DNA from: Streptomyces sp. NBC_00190
Lineage (GTDB): Bacteria > Actinomycetota > Actinomycetes > Streptomycetales > Streptomycetaceae
Length of the DNA stretch: 64,000 nucleotides
NCBI RefSeq assembly: GCF_036203305.1
Contig: NZ_CP108131.1
Coordinates: forward strand, 2,170,001-2,234,000
Direction: 5' to 3'
In this document: piece by piece, positions 26,089 to 34,205 of the stretch
Layout: each line of letters opens with the position of its first letter
Position numbering within the stretch: the stretch's first letter is position 1
The notes under the pieces: generated by a model
The model's database searches: none
What the model was told of the DNA's origin: nothing
The model's input: the letters and a program-made list of their open reading frames with translations, nothing else
Program-made: the position numbers and the translations under genes

Positions 26089-27113
26089 AGATCGACCTGA
26101 CGGAGACCAACTCCAGCAAGATCAACGCCGCGTTGGTGCAGGCGCGCCGGGACATCGGCACGCCGGCCATCGGCATGGTCCTCACGCTGGTGATCGTGAC
26201 CGACGAGGAGAACGCGTACGACGCGCTCAAGTCGGCGAACGACGCGTCCCACGAACACCCCTCGCGGATCGTCGTCGTCGTCAAGCGGGTCAGCCGCTCG
26301 CCGCGCAGCCGCCAGGTGGCCCGTCTCGACGCGGAACTCCGCGTCGGGGCGGACTCCGGCACCGGCGAGACGGTCGTGCTCCGCCTTCACGGCGAACTGG
26401 TCGACCACGCCCAGTCGGTGGTTCTCCCTCTTCTGCTGCCGGACGCCCCCGTGGTGGTCTGGTGGCCGGACGGCGCCCCCTCGGACCTGGCGGGCGACCC
26501 GCTGGGTGCGCTGGGCCAGCGCCGGATCACGGACACGTACGCCACCGAGGACCCCGTCGGGGCCCTCGGCGGGCGGGCCGCGGCGTACGCGCCCGGGGAC
26601 ACGGACCTGTCGTGGACCCGGATCACGCCGTGGCGCTCCATGCTGGCGGCCGCGCTGGACCAGCAGAACCTGTCGGTGTCCTCGGCGACCGTCGAGGGCG
26701 AGGCCGACAACCCGAGTTGCGAGCTGCTGGCCATGTGGCTGGCGGACCGGCTCCAGGTCCCCGTCAAGCGCACGCTGTCGTCGGGCCCCGGCCTGACGGC
26801 GGTGCGGCTGGAGACCAAGGACGGGGCGATCGTCCTGGACCGGGCGGACGGGGCGCTGGCCACGCTGTGCATGCCGGGGCAGCCCGACCGTGCGGTGGCG
26901 CTCAAGCGCCGCGACACGGCCGAGCTCCTGGCGGAGGAGCTGCGCCGGCTGGACCCGGACAACACGTACGAGGCTTCGCTGAAGTTCGGCGTGTCGAAGC
27001 TGGACTCGTCCACACCGGCCGAGGCCGAGGCCCCGGCCAAGACCGAGGCGCCGGCCAAGGCCGAGGCCCCGAAGCCGGCGGCCAAGCCGGCGAAGAAGGC
27101 CGCGGCCAAGTAA
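26085..27113 (+). CDS. opcA: Glucose-6-phosphate dehydrogenase assembly protein OpcA
   Basis: A 342-residue activator that promotes oligomerisation and activity of Zwf. The MKIDLTETNSSKINAALVQARRDIG start and LPDAPVVVWWPDGAP are typical. The last 30 or so residues form a low-complexity Ala/Pro/Lys/Glu tail with repeated EAPAK units, probably disordered and not part of the core family. Start ATG 26085 overlaps the zwf stop. Confidence 0.95.
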   Translation: MKIDLTETNSSKINAALVQARRDIGTPAIGMVLTLVIVTDEENAYDALKSANDASHEHPSRIVVVVKRVSRSPRSRQVARLDAELRVGADSGTGETVVLRLHGELVDHAQSVVLPLLLPDAPVVVWWPDGAPSDLAGDPLGALGQRRITDTYATEDPVGALGGRAAAYAPGDTDLSWTRITPWRSMLAAALDQQNLSVSSATVEGEADNPSCELLAMWLADRLQVPVKRTLSSGPGLTAVRLETKDGAIVLDRADGALATLCMPGQPDRAVALKRRDTAELLAEELRRLDPDNTYEASLKFGVSKLDSSTPAEAEAPAKTEAPAKAEAPKPAAKPAKKAAAK

Positions 27114-27159
27114 CCGGGCCCTTCGGGTCCGCTGCCGGGGCTCCGACCCGGACGCCGGT

Positions 27160-27196
27160 GGGGCTGGACATGCCGCTGAGCGGCATGTCCAGCCCC
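27160..27196 (+). terminator. 37-bp near-perfect palindrome between opcA and pgl
   Basis: An 18-bp arm (GGGGCTGGACATGCCGCT) and its exact complement flank one G. As RNA this is a very stable hairpin; as DNA it could bind a dimeric protein. It could terminate or attenuate transcription into pgl, or mark an mRNA processing point. No U tract follows, as is usual in this group. Confidence 0.65.
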
Positions 27197-27267
27197 GCCC
27201 GGCGTTTGAGGGCCGGGTCCGCGCAGCGGCACCCGTACCACCAGACCTACCGACAAGGCGGCAGCAC

Positions 27268-28053
27268 ATGGGTATGACGACTCCCCAGGTCGTCGTCCAC
27301 CGGGACAAGGAGCTGATGGCCCAGGCCACGGCGGCCCGGCTCATCACGAAGATCGTGGACGCGCAGACGGCCCGCGGCACCGCGTCCGTCGTCCTCACCG
27401 GCGGCCGCAACGGCAACGGCCTCCTCGCGGCGCTCGCCGCCGCCCCGGCCCGGGACGCGGTCGACTGGTCGCGCCTCGACCTGTGGTGGGGCGACGAGCG
27501 TTACGTCCCCGCCGACGACCCCGAGCGCAACCACACCCAGGCCCGTGCGGCCCTCCTGGACTCCGTCCCGGTGGATCCCGCCCGGGTACACGTCATGCCG
27601 GCCTCCGACGGCCCGTACGGGAACGACGTGGACGCCGCCGCGGCGGCCTACGCGGCCGAGCTGGCGACGGCGGCCGGGCCGGAGGACCACGGCCCGGTCC
27701 CCCGCTTCGACGTGCTGATGCTGGGCGTCGGCCCCGACACCCACGTGGCCTCGCTCTTCCCGGAACACCCGGCGACCCGTGAGACCGAACGCACGGTGGT
27801 CGGCGTCCACGGCGCCCCGAAGCCCCCGCCCACCCGGATCTCCCTGACGCTCCCGGCGATCCGGGCCGCCCGTGAGGTCTGGCTCCTCGCGGCGGGCGAG
27901 GACAAGGCCGGCGCGGTGTCCATCGCCCTCGGCGGCACCGGGGAGGTCCAGGCCCCGGCGGCGGCCGCCTACGGCCGCTCCCGCACCCTGTGGCTCCTGG
28001 ACCGCGCGGCAGCCGCGAAGCTCCCCTCCGGGATGTACCCGCCGGCCTCCTGA
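27268..28053 (+). CDS. pgl: 6-phosphogluconolactonase
   Basis: A 261-residue lactonase of the SugarP isomerase fold (DevB type) hydrolysing the Zwf product. VVLTGGRNGNGLLAAL and WWGDERYVPADDPERNHTQAR carry the phosphate-binding and catalytic elements; LMLGVGPDTHVASLFPEH is the third signature. Here GPDTH replaces the more usual GPDGH. It completes the oxidative branch with zwf and opcA, but a strong palindrome separates it from them. A second ATG 6 nt downstream is a possible start. Confidence 0.95.
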   Translation: MGMTTPQVVVHRDKELMAQATAARLITKIVDAQTARGTASVVLTGGRNGNGLLAALAAAPARDAVDWSRLDLWWGDERYVPADDPERNHTQARAALLDSVPVDPARVHVMPASDGPYGNDVDAAAAAYAAELATAAGPEDHGPVPRFDVLMLGVGPDTHVASLFPEHPATRETERTVVGVHGAPKPPPTRISLTLPAIRAAREVWLLAAGEDKAGAVSIALGGTGEVQAPAAAAYGRSRTLWLLDRAAAAKLPSGMYPPAS

Positions 28054-28061
28054 CGTACGGC

Positions 28062-28095
28062 GAAGCGCCCCGCACCGACCGGTGCGGGGCGCTTC
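28062..28095. terminator. Bidirectional terminator between pgl and pgi
   Basis: Perfect 15-bp stem GAAGCGCCCCGCACC with a GACC loop between convergent genes; it has the same loop as the SUF operon terminator. Confidence 0.85.
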
Positions 28096-28099
28096 CTCA

Positions 28100-28123
28100 T
28101 GTCAGGCGTGTCAGGCGTGTCAG
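28100..28123. repeat. 9-bp tandem repeat at the pgi 3' end
   Basis: The unit TGTCAGGCG occurs twice in a row, followed by a partial TGTCAG whose TCA is the pgi stop codon on the reverse strand. Confidence 0.8.
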
Positions 28124-29784
28124 CCGCGGCCGCCCAGCTCGCGGTAGGCGGCCACCAGGGCCTTCGTCGAGGCGTCCAGGCCCGGTACGTCCGCGCCCTC
28201 CGTCAGCGCGGGCTCGACCCGCTTGGCGAGGACCTTGCCGAGCTCCACGCCCCACTGGTCGAAGGAGTCGATGTTCCACACCGCGCCCTGGACGAACACC
28301 TTGTGCTCGTACAGCGCGATCAGCTGGCCCAGCACCGCCGGGGTGAGCTCGGCGGCCAGGATGGTGGTCGTCGGGTGGTTCCCGTGGAAGGTCTTGTGCG
28401 GGACCAGCGACTCGGCGGCGCCCTCCGCCCGTACCTCGTCGGCCGTCTTGCCGAAGGCCAGTGCTTGGGTCTGCGCGAAGAAGTTCGCCATCAGCAGGTC
28501 GTGCTGGGCGGCGAGGGAGGGTCCCAGCTCCGCCACCGGGCGCGCGAAGCCGATGAAGTCGGCGGGGATCATCTTCGTCCCCTGGTGGATCAGCTGGTAG
28601 TAGGCGTGCTGCCCGTTGGTGCCGGGCGTGCCCCACACCACCGGACCCGTCTGCCACTCCACCGGACTGCCCTCGCGGTCCACCGACTTGCCGTTGGACT
28701 CCATGTCCAGCTGCTGCAAGTAGGCGGTGAAGCGGGAGAGGTAGTGGCTGTACGGGAGCACCGCGTGCGACTGCGCGTCGAAGAAGTTGCCGTACCAGAT
28801 GCCCAACAGCCCCAGCAGCAGCGGGGCGTTCTCCTCCGGCGGCGCCGTGCGGAAGTGCCGGTCCATGGTGTGGAAGCCGCCGAGCAGCTCGCGGAAGGCG
28901 TCCGGGCCGATCGCGATCATCAGGGAGAGGCCGATGGCCGAGTCGAAGGAGTAGCGGCCGCCGACCCAGTCCCAGAAGCCGAACATGTTGGCCGGATCGA
29001 TGCCGAAGCCGGTCACCTTCTCGGCGTTGGTCGACAGCGCCACGAAGTGCCGTGCCACGGCCGCCGTGTCACCGCCGAGCCCCGCCAGCAGCCATTCGCG
29101 GGCCGAAGTGGCGTTGGTGATGGTCTCGATGGTGGTGAAGGTCTTGGAGGCGATGATGAACAGCGTCTCGGCCGGGTCCAGGTCGCGCACGGCCTCGTGC
29201 AGGTCCGCGCCGTCCACGTTGGACACGAAGCGCACCGTCAGATCGCGGTCGGCGAAGGCGCGCAGCGCCTCGTAGGCCATCGCGGGACCCAGGTCGGAGC
29301 CGCCGATGCCGATGTTGACGACGTTCCTGATGCGCTTTCCGGTGAAGCCGGTCCACTGCCCCGACCTGACCTGGCCGGAGAAGGCCGCCATCTTGTCGAG
29401 GACGGCGTGCACCTCGGGGACGACGTTCTCGCCGTCCACCTCGACGACGGCGTCCGCCGGAGCGCGCAGGGCGGTGTGCAGGACCGCCCGGCCTTCGGTC
29501 ACGTTGATCTTCTCGCCGCGGAACATCGCCTCGCGCAGCCCGGCCACGCCCGTCGCCGCCGCCAGTTCGCGCAAGCGCGTCAGCGTCTCGTCGGTCACGA
29601 GGTGCTTCGAGTAGTCGATGTGCAGGTCCCCGGCGCGCAGGGTGTAGCCGACGCCGCGGCCCGGATTCTCCTCGAACAGCTCCCGCAGATGCGTCTGCCC
29701 GAGCTCCTCCCGGTGCTTGCCGAGTGCGAGCCACTCCGGCGTCCGGTTGAGCTTCGTACGGCTGTCTGCGTTCATCTCGGACAT
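28120..29784 (-). CDS. pgi: Glucose-6-phosphate isomerase
   Basis: A 554-residue glycolytic isomerase of the long bacterial/eukaryotic type. [34 protein letters not shown] and [28 protein letters not shown] are intact; the last contains the conserved glutamine/histidine active-site region. ATG 29784 is preceded by GAAGAAGTGG. It is monocistronic, bounded by the 28062 terminator and by the terminator of the RbpA-like gene. Confidence 0.97.
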   Translation of the reverse strand: MSEMNADSRTKLNRTPEWLALGKHREELGQTHLRELFEENPGRGVGYTLRAGDLHIDYSKHLVTDETLTRLRELAAATGVAGLREAMFRGEKINVTEGRAVLHTALRAPADAVVEVDGENVVPEVHAVLDKMAAFSGQVRSGQWTGFTGKRIRNVVNIGIGGSDLGPAMAYEALRAFADRDLTVRFVSNVDGADLHEAVRDLDPAETLFIIASKTFTTIETITNATSAREWLLAGLGGDTAAVARHFVALSTNAEKVTGFGIDPANMFGFWDWVGGRYSFDSAIGLSLMIAIGPDAFRELLGGFHTMDRHFRTAPPEENAPLLLGLLGIWYGNFFDAQSHAVLPYSHYLSRFTAYLQQLDMESNGKSVDREGSPVEWQTGPVVWGTPGTNGQHAYYQLIHQGTKMIPADFIGFARPVAELGPSLAAQHDLLMANFFAQTQALAFGKTADEVRAEGAAESLVPHKTFHGNHPTTTILAAELTPAVLGQLIALYEHKVFVQGAVWNIDSFDQWGVELGKVLAKRVEPALTEGADVPGLDASTKALVAAYRELGGRG

Positions 29785-29882
29785 CAACCCACTTCTTCCG
29801 TCCTGTCGTGCCCCGCCGGGCTCCAACCTAAGGGATCCGAAGCGGCGTATCGGACATCGCCTTCGGCCCGGACGCGCGCAAA

Positions 29883-29926
29883 GAGGCCCGGTCACGCAGG
29901 AGAAGACTCCTGCGTGACCGGGCCTC
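29883..29926 (-). terminator. Strong terminator downstream of the RbpA-like gene
   Basis: Perfect 20-bp stem, 5' arm GAGGCCCGGTCACGCAGGAG, with an AAGA loop, the longest clean terminator stem in the window. It insulates pgi from the upstream gene. Confidence 0.88.
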
Positions 29927-29947
29927 AATTCATACGCCCTGGCGGAT

Positions 29948-30283
29948 TCAGATCTCGCCGCGCAGTTTGGCGAGGGCCTCGGCGAGGATCGCCTCGCCGT
30001 CGGCGTCCGTGCGCCGCTCCCGTACGTACGCCAGGTGCGTCTTGTACGGCTCGGTACGCGGCGGCGCCGGCGGGTTGTCCCGGTCCTGGCCGGCCGGGAA
30101 CCCGCAGCGCGGGCAGTCCCAGGTGTCCGGCACCTGCGCGTCGCTGGCGAAGCTCGGCTGCGTCTCGTGCCCGTTCGAGCACCAGAAGGAGATGCGCAGG
30201 CGGGGCGCGGACTCGCCGCGCTCGGCCTCACCCATCGGCCCCGCGCCGACCCGGCTACCACGGATCGCGTTGCCACTTGCCAC
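29948..30283 (-). CDS. RbpA-family RNA polymerase-binding protein (probable RbpA paralogue)
   Basis: A 111-residue protein with the RbpA layout: a short N-terminal tail ([13 protein letters not shown]), a zinc-binding barrel with Cys35, His39, Cys57 and Cys60 (CSNGHE, CPRCG), then the basic linker and sigma-interacting helix ([24 protein letters not shown]). RbpA binds principal sigma factors and stabilises the open promoter complex. The zinc ligands align one residue off those I remember for S. coelicolor RbpA, but the rest differs enough that this looks like a paralogue. GTG 30283 has GGGGAG upstream; about 210 non-coding bp precede it. Confidence 0.85.
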   Translation of the reverse strand: MASGNAIRGSRVGAGPMGEAERGESAPRLRISFWCSNGHETQPSFASDAQVPDTWDCPRCGFPAGQDRDNPPAPPRTEPYKTHLAYVRERRTDADGEAILAEALAKLRGEI

Positions 30284-30493
30284 GGTCGTAACTCCCCTGC
30301 GTGATGGTGCCGCCAAGCATGAGGTATGTCTGCTCAAGGCACCCCGGGTACGTAAAGCCCAACTCACGTTCAGCGTGCGGAGGGATCATCCCCCTCAGGT
30401 GCGGGGAGCAGAATAACTCGTTCCGCAACCAGGGTGCAGGACCTCATGATAGGCCGGGCTCCGCCGACCGGACTGCCGGAATGGCCAGAACGG

Positions 30494-30730
30494 TCAGCTG
30501 CTCGACTTCGACAGGAGGCCGAGCGCCATGATGCAGGCGAACCACAGCACACCGACCACGACGGTGATGCGGTCCAGGTTGCGCTCCGCCACGGACGAGC
30601 CACCGACGGACGACTGCATGCCGCCGCCGAACATGTCGGAAAGGCCGCCGCCCTTGCCCTTGTGCATCAGCACGAGCAGCATCAGCAGGGCGCTGAAGAC
30701 GATCAGGGCGATCGAGAACCCCATAATCAC
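30494..30730 (-). CDS. secG: Preprotein translocase subunit SecG
   Basis: A 78-residue accessory subunit of the SecYEG channel. Two transmembrane helices (FSIALIVFSALLMLLVLMH and ITVVVGVLWFACIMALGLL) flank the Gly-rich conserved loop KGKGGGLSDMFGGGM. The start is GTG 30730 with AGGA 7-8 nt upstream; ATG 30724 is the alternative. It follows tpiA on the same strand, but a hairpin lies between them. Confidence 0.95.
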   Translation of the reverse strand: MIMGFSIALIVFSALLMLLVLMHKGKGGGLSDMFGGGMQSSVGGSSVAERNLDRITVVVGVLWFACIMALGLLSKSSS

Positions 30731-30784
30731 GGCTGATTCCTACTTTCTGGCTTTTCTGGCTTTCCGGCTGTGTGCTGGATGTGC

Positions 30785-30823
30785 GCGGGGGCCAGCGGCT
30801 GGTGTTCAGCCTCTGGCCCCCGC
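30785..30823 (-). terminator. Hairpin between tpiA and secG
   Basis: An 11-bp stem GCGGGGGCCAG / CTGGCCCCCGC is extended by an inner GGCTG/CAGCC pairing. It lies 31 bp after the tpiA stop and would end the gap-pgk-tpiA transcript or reduce read-through into secG. Confidence 0.8.
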
Positions 30824-30854
30824 AAGGGTACGACGGATCCGTCCTACCGCATAC

Positions 30855-31631
30855 TCACTGGTCGCGGAAGCGGACGATCTTGACGAACTCGTCCGCGTCC
30901 AGTGCGGCGCCGCCGATCAGGGCGCCGTCGACGTCGGGCTGGGCCATGATCGCCGCGATGTTCCCGGACTTCACCGAGCCGCCGTACTGGATGCGGACCT
31001 TGTCGGCCAGCTCCTGCGAGTACAGCTCCGCGAGACGGCCGCGGATCGCACCGCAGACCTCCTGGGCGTCCTCGGGGGTGGCGACCTCGCCGGTCCCGAT
31101 GGCCCACACGGGCTCGTACGCGATCACGATGGACTCGACCTGCTCGGCCGGGATGTCCTTGAGGCCGCCGTCGACCTGCTTCAGCGTGTACTCGACCTGC
31201 TGGCCGGCCTTGCGGATGTCCAAGCCCTCGCCGACGCACAGGATCGGGGTGAGCCCGTGGCGGTAGGCGGCCTTGACCTTGGCGTTGCAGAGCTCGTCGG
31301 TCTCGGCGTGGTACTGGCGGCGCTCGCTGTGGCCGACGGCCACGTACGTGCACTTCAGCTTCGAGAGCATCGAGCCGGAGATCTCGCCGGTGTAGGCGCC
31401 GGAGTCGTGCCCGGAGATGTCCTGGGCGCCGAACTTGATCTTCAGCTTGTCGCCCTCGACCAGGGTCTGGACGGAGCGGAGGTCGACGAAGGGCGGCAGG
31501 ACCGCGACCTCGACGGCGTCGTAGTCCTTGTCGGCGAGCGCGAAGGCGAGCTTCTGGGTGTGGGCGATGGCCTCAAGGTGGTTGAGGTTCATCTTCCAGT
31601 TGCCCGCCATGAGCGGGGTGCGGTTGCTCAT
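30855..31631 (-). CDS. tpiA: Triosephosphate isomerase
   Basis: A 258-residue TIM barrel interconverting glyceraldehyde-3-phosphate and dihydroxyacetone phosphate. Lys13 in AGNWKMN, the catalytic histidine in VGHSERR and the catalytic glutamate in [12 protein letters not shown] are all present, as is the phosphate loop [12 protein letters not shown] 31631 follows the pgk stop by 6 bp, with GGAGG in the pgk 3' end. Confidence 0.98.
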   Translation of the reverse strand: MSNRTPLMAGNWKMNLNHLEAIAHTQKLAFALADKDYDAVEVAVLPPFVDLRSVQTLVEGDKLKIKFGAQDISGHDSGAYTGEISGSMLSKLKCTYVAVGHSERRQYHAETDELCNAKVKAAYRHGLTPILCVGEGLDIRKAGQQVEYTLKQVDGGLKDIPAEQVESIVIAYEPVWAIGTGEVATPEDAQEVCGAIRGRLAELYSQELADKVRIQYGGSVKSGNIAAIMAQPDVDGALIGGAALDADEFVKIVRFRDQ

Positions 31632-31637
31632 TAAGGG

Positions 31638-32849
31638 TCAGACCTCCAGTGCGGCGATGCCGGGGAGCGTCTTGCCCTCGAGGTATTCGAGGGAGGCGCC
31701 GCCACCGGTCGAGATGTGGCCGAAAGCGTTCTCGTCGAAGCCGAGCGTACGCACGGCCGCGGCGGAGTCGCCGCCGCCGACCACGGTGAACGCGCTGCTG
31801 TCGACGAGGGCCTGCGCGATCGCGCGGGTGCCTCCGGCGTAGTCGGGGTGCTCGAAGACGCCCACGGGACCGTTCCAGAAGACGGTCTCGGCGTCGGCGA
31901 TCTTCGACGCGTACAGCTCACGGGTCTTGGGACCGATGTCCAGACCCTCCTTGTCGGCGGGGATCTTGTCCGCGTCGACGGTCTCGAAGACGGCCGGGGC
32001 CTTGGTCTTCAGGTCCGGGAAGTCGGCGGAGACCAGGACGTCGACCGGGAGGACCAGCTCGACGCCGCTCTTCTCGGCGCGCGCCATGTACTCCTTGACG
32101 GTGTCCACCTGGTCCTTCTGGAGCAGGGAGATGCCGACCTCGTAGCCCTTGGCGTAGAGGAAGGTGTACGCCATGCCGCCGCCGATCAGGATGCGGTCGG
32201 CCTTGCCGAGCAGCTCGTCGATGACGGCGAGCTTGTCGGAGACCTTGGCGCCGCCGAGGATGACGATGTACGGGCGCTTGACCTCGGCCGTCAGCTTCTT
32301 CAGGACGCCGACCTCGGTGGCGATGAGGGAGCCGGCCGCGTGCGGGAGGCGCGCGGGGAGGTCGAAGACCGAGGCGTGCTTGCGGTGGACGGCACCGAAG
32401 CCGTCGCCGACGTAGACGTCGGCGAGCTCCGCGAGCTGGTCCGCGAAGGCGCCGCGCTCGGCGTCGTCCTTCGCGGTCTCACCGGCGTTGAAGCGCAGGT
32501 TCTCGATGACGGCGACCTGGCCGTCGACGAGGGCGGCGACGGTCTCCTTGGCGGAGTCGCCGACGGTGTCGGTGGCGAACGCCACGTCCGCACCGAGCAG
32601 TTCGCCGAGCCGGGCGGCTGCCGGGGCCAGCGAGAAGGCCGGGTCCGGGGCGCCCTTGGGGCGGCCCAGGTGCGAGGCCACGATGACGCGGGCGCCGGAG
32701 GCGGCGAGCTTCGCGATCGTGGGCTGGACGGCGCGGATGCGGCCGTCGTCGGTGATGGTGCCCCCGGCCAGCGGGACGTTGAGGTCCGCGCGGACGAAGA
32801 CCCGCTTGCCCTTGACGCCCTCGGCGAGCAGTTCGTCGATCGTCTTCAT
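31638..32849 (-). CDS. pgk: Phosphoglycerate kinase
   Basis: A 403-residue two-domain kinase of lower glycolysis. The N-terminal [14 protein letters not shown] and basic-patch SHLGRPKG bind 3-phosphoglycerate; [11 protein letters not shown] and the hinge supply the nucleotide site. ATG 32849 has AAAGGAG upstream. It is transcribed between gap and tpiA, with a 138-bp gap to gap that contains a long imperfect hairpin. Confidence 0.98.
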   Translation of the reverse strand: MKTIDELLAEGVKGKRVFVRADLNVPLAGGTITDDGRIRAVQPTIAKLAASGARVIVASHLGRPKGAPDPAFSLAPAAARLGELLGADVAFATDTVGDSAKETVAALVDGQVAVIENLRFNAGETAKDDAERGAFADQLAELADVYVGDGFGAVHRKHASVFDLPARLPHAAGSLIATEVGVLKKLTAEVKRPYIVILGGAKVSDKLAVIDELLGKADRILIGGGMAYTFLYAKGYEVGISLLQKDQVDTVKEYMARAEKSGVELVLPVDVLVSADFPDLKTKAPAVFETVDADKIPADKEGLDIGPKTRELYASKIADAETVFWNGPVGVFEHPDYAGGTRAIAQALVDSSAFTVVGGGDSAAAVRTLGFDENAFGHISTGGGASLEYLEGKTLPGIAALEV

Positions 32850-32908
32850 GTGTTTCTACTCCTTTGTGCCCTTCGCTCGAAGGGCGAGGAAGGGAGAACG
32901 AGCAAGCA

Positions 32909-32950
32909 ACAGGGCCCGTGCGGCGCTTCGTCGCGCTGCCCGGACCCTGT
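32909..32950 (-). terminator. Imperfect hairpin between gap and pgk, possible attenuator
   Basis: ACAGGG pairs with CCCTGT at the base, followed by further pairing with two mismatches up to a 6-nt loop near 32927-32932. As the rest of the gap-pgk interval has no gene, this may partly end transcription after gap, the usually most abundant product. Confidence 0.6.
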
Positions 32951-32987
32951 GCTCACACCGTGGTGCCTTACCTAGAACCGGGCGACC

Positions 32988-34205
<1,218 letters not shown>

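Noticed and set aside
30284..30493. A small gene or ncRNA between secG and the RbpA-like gene
   Set aside because: No frame with a ribosome binding site and plausible codon use, and no recognisable structured RNA; treated as promoter region.
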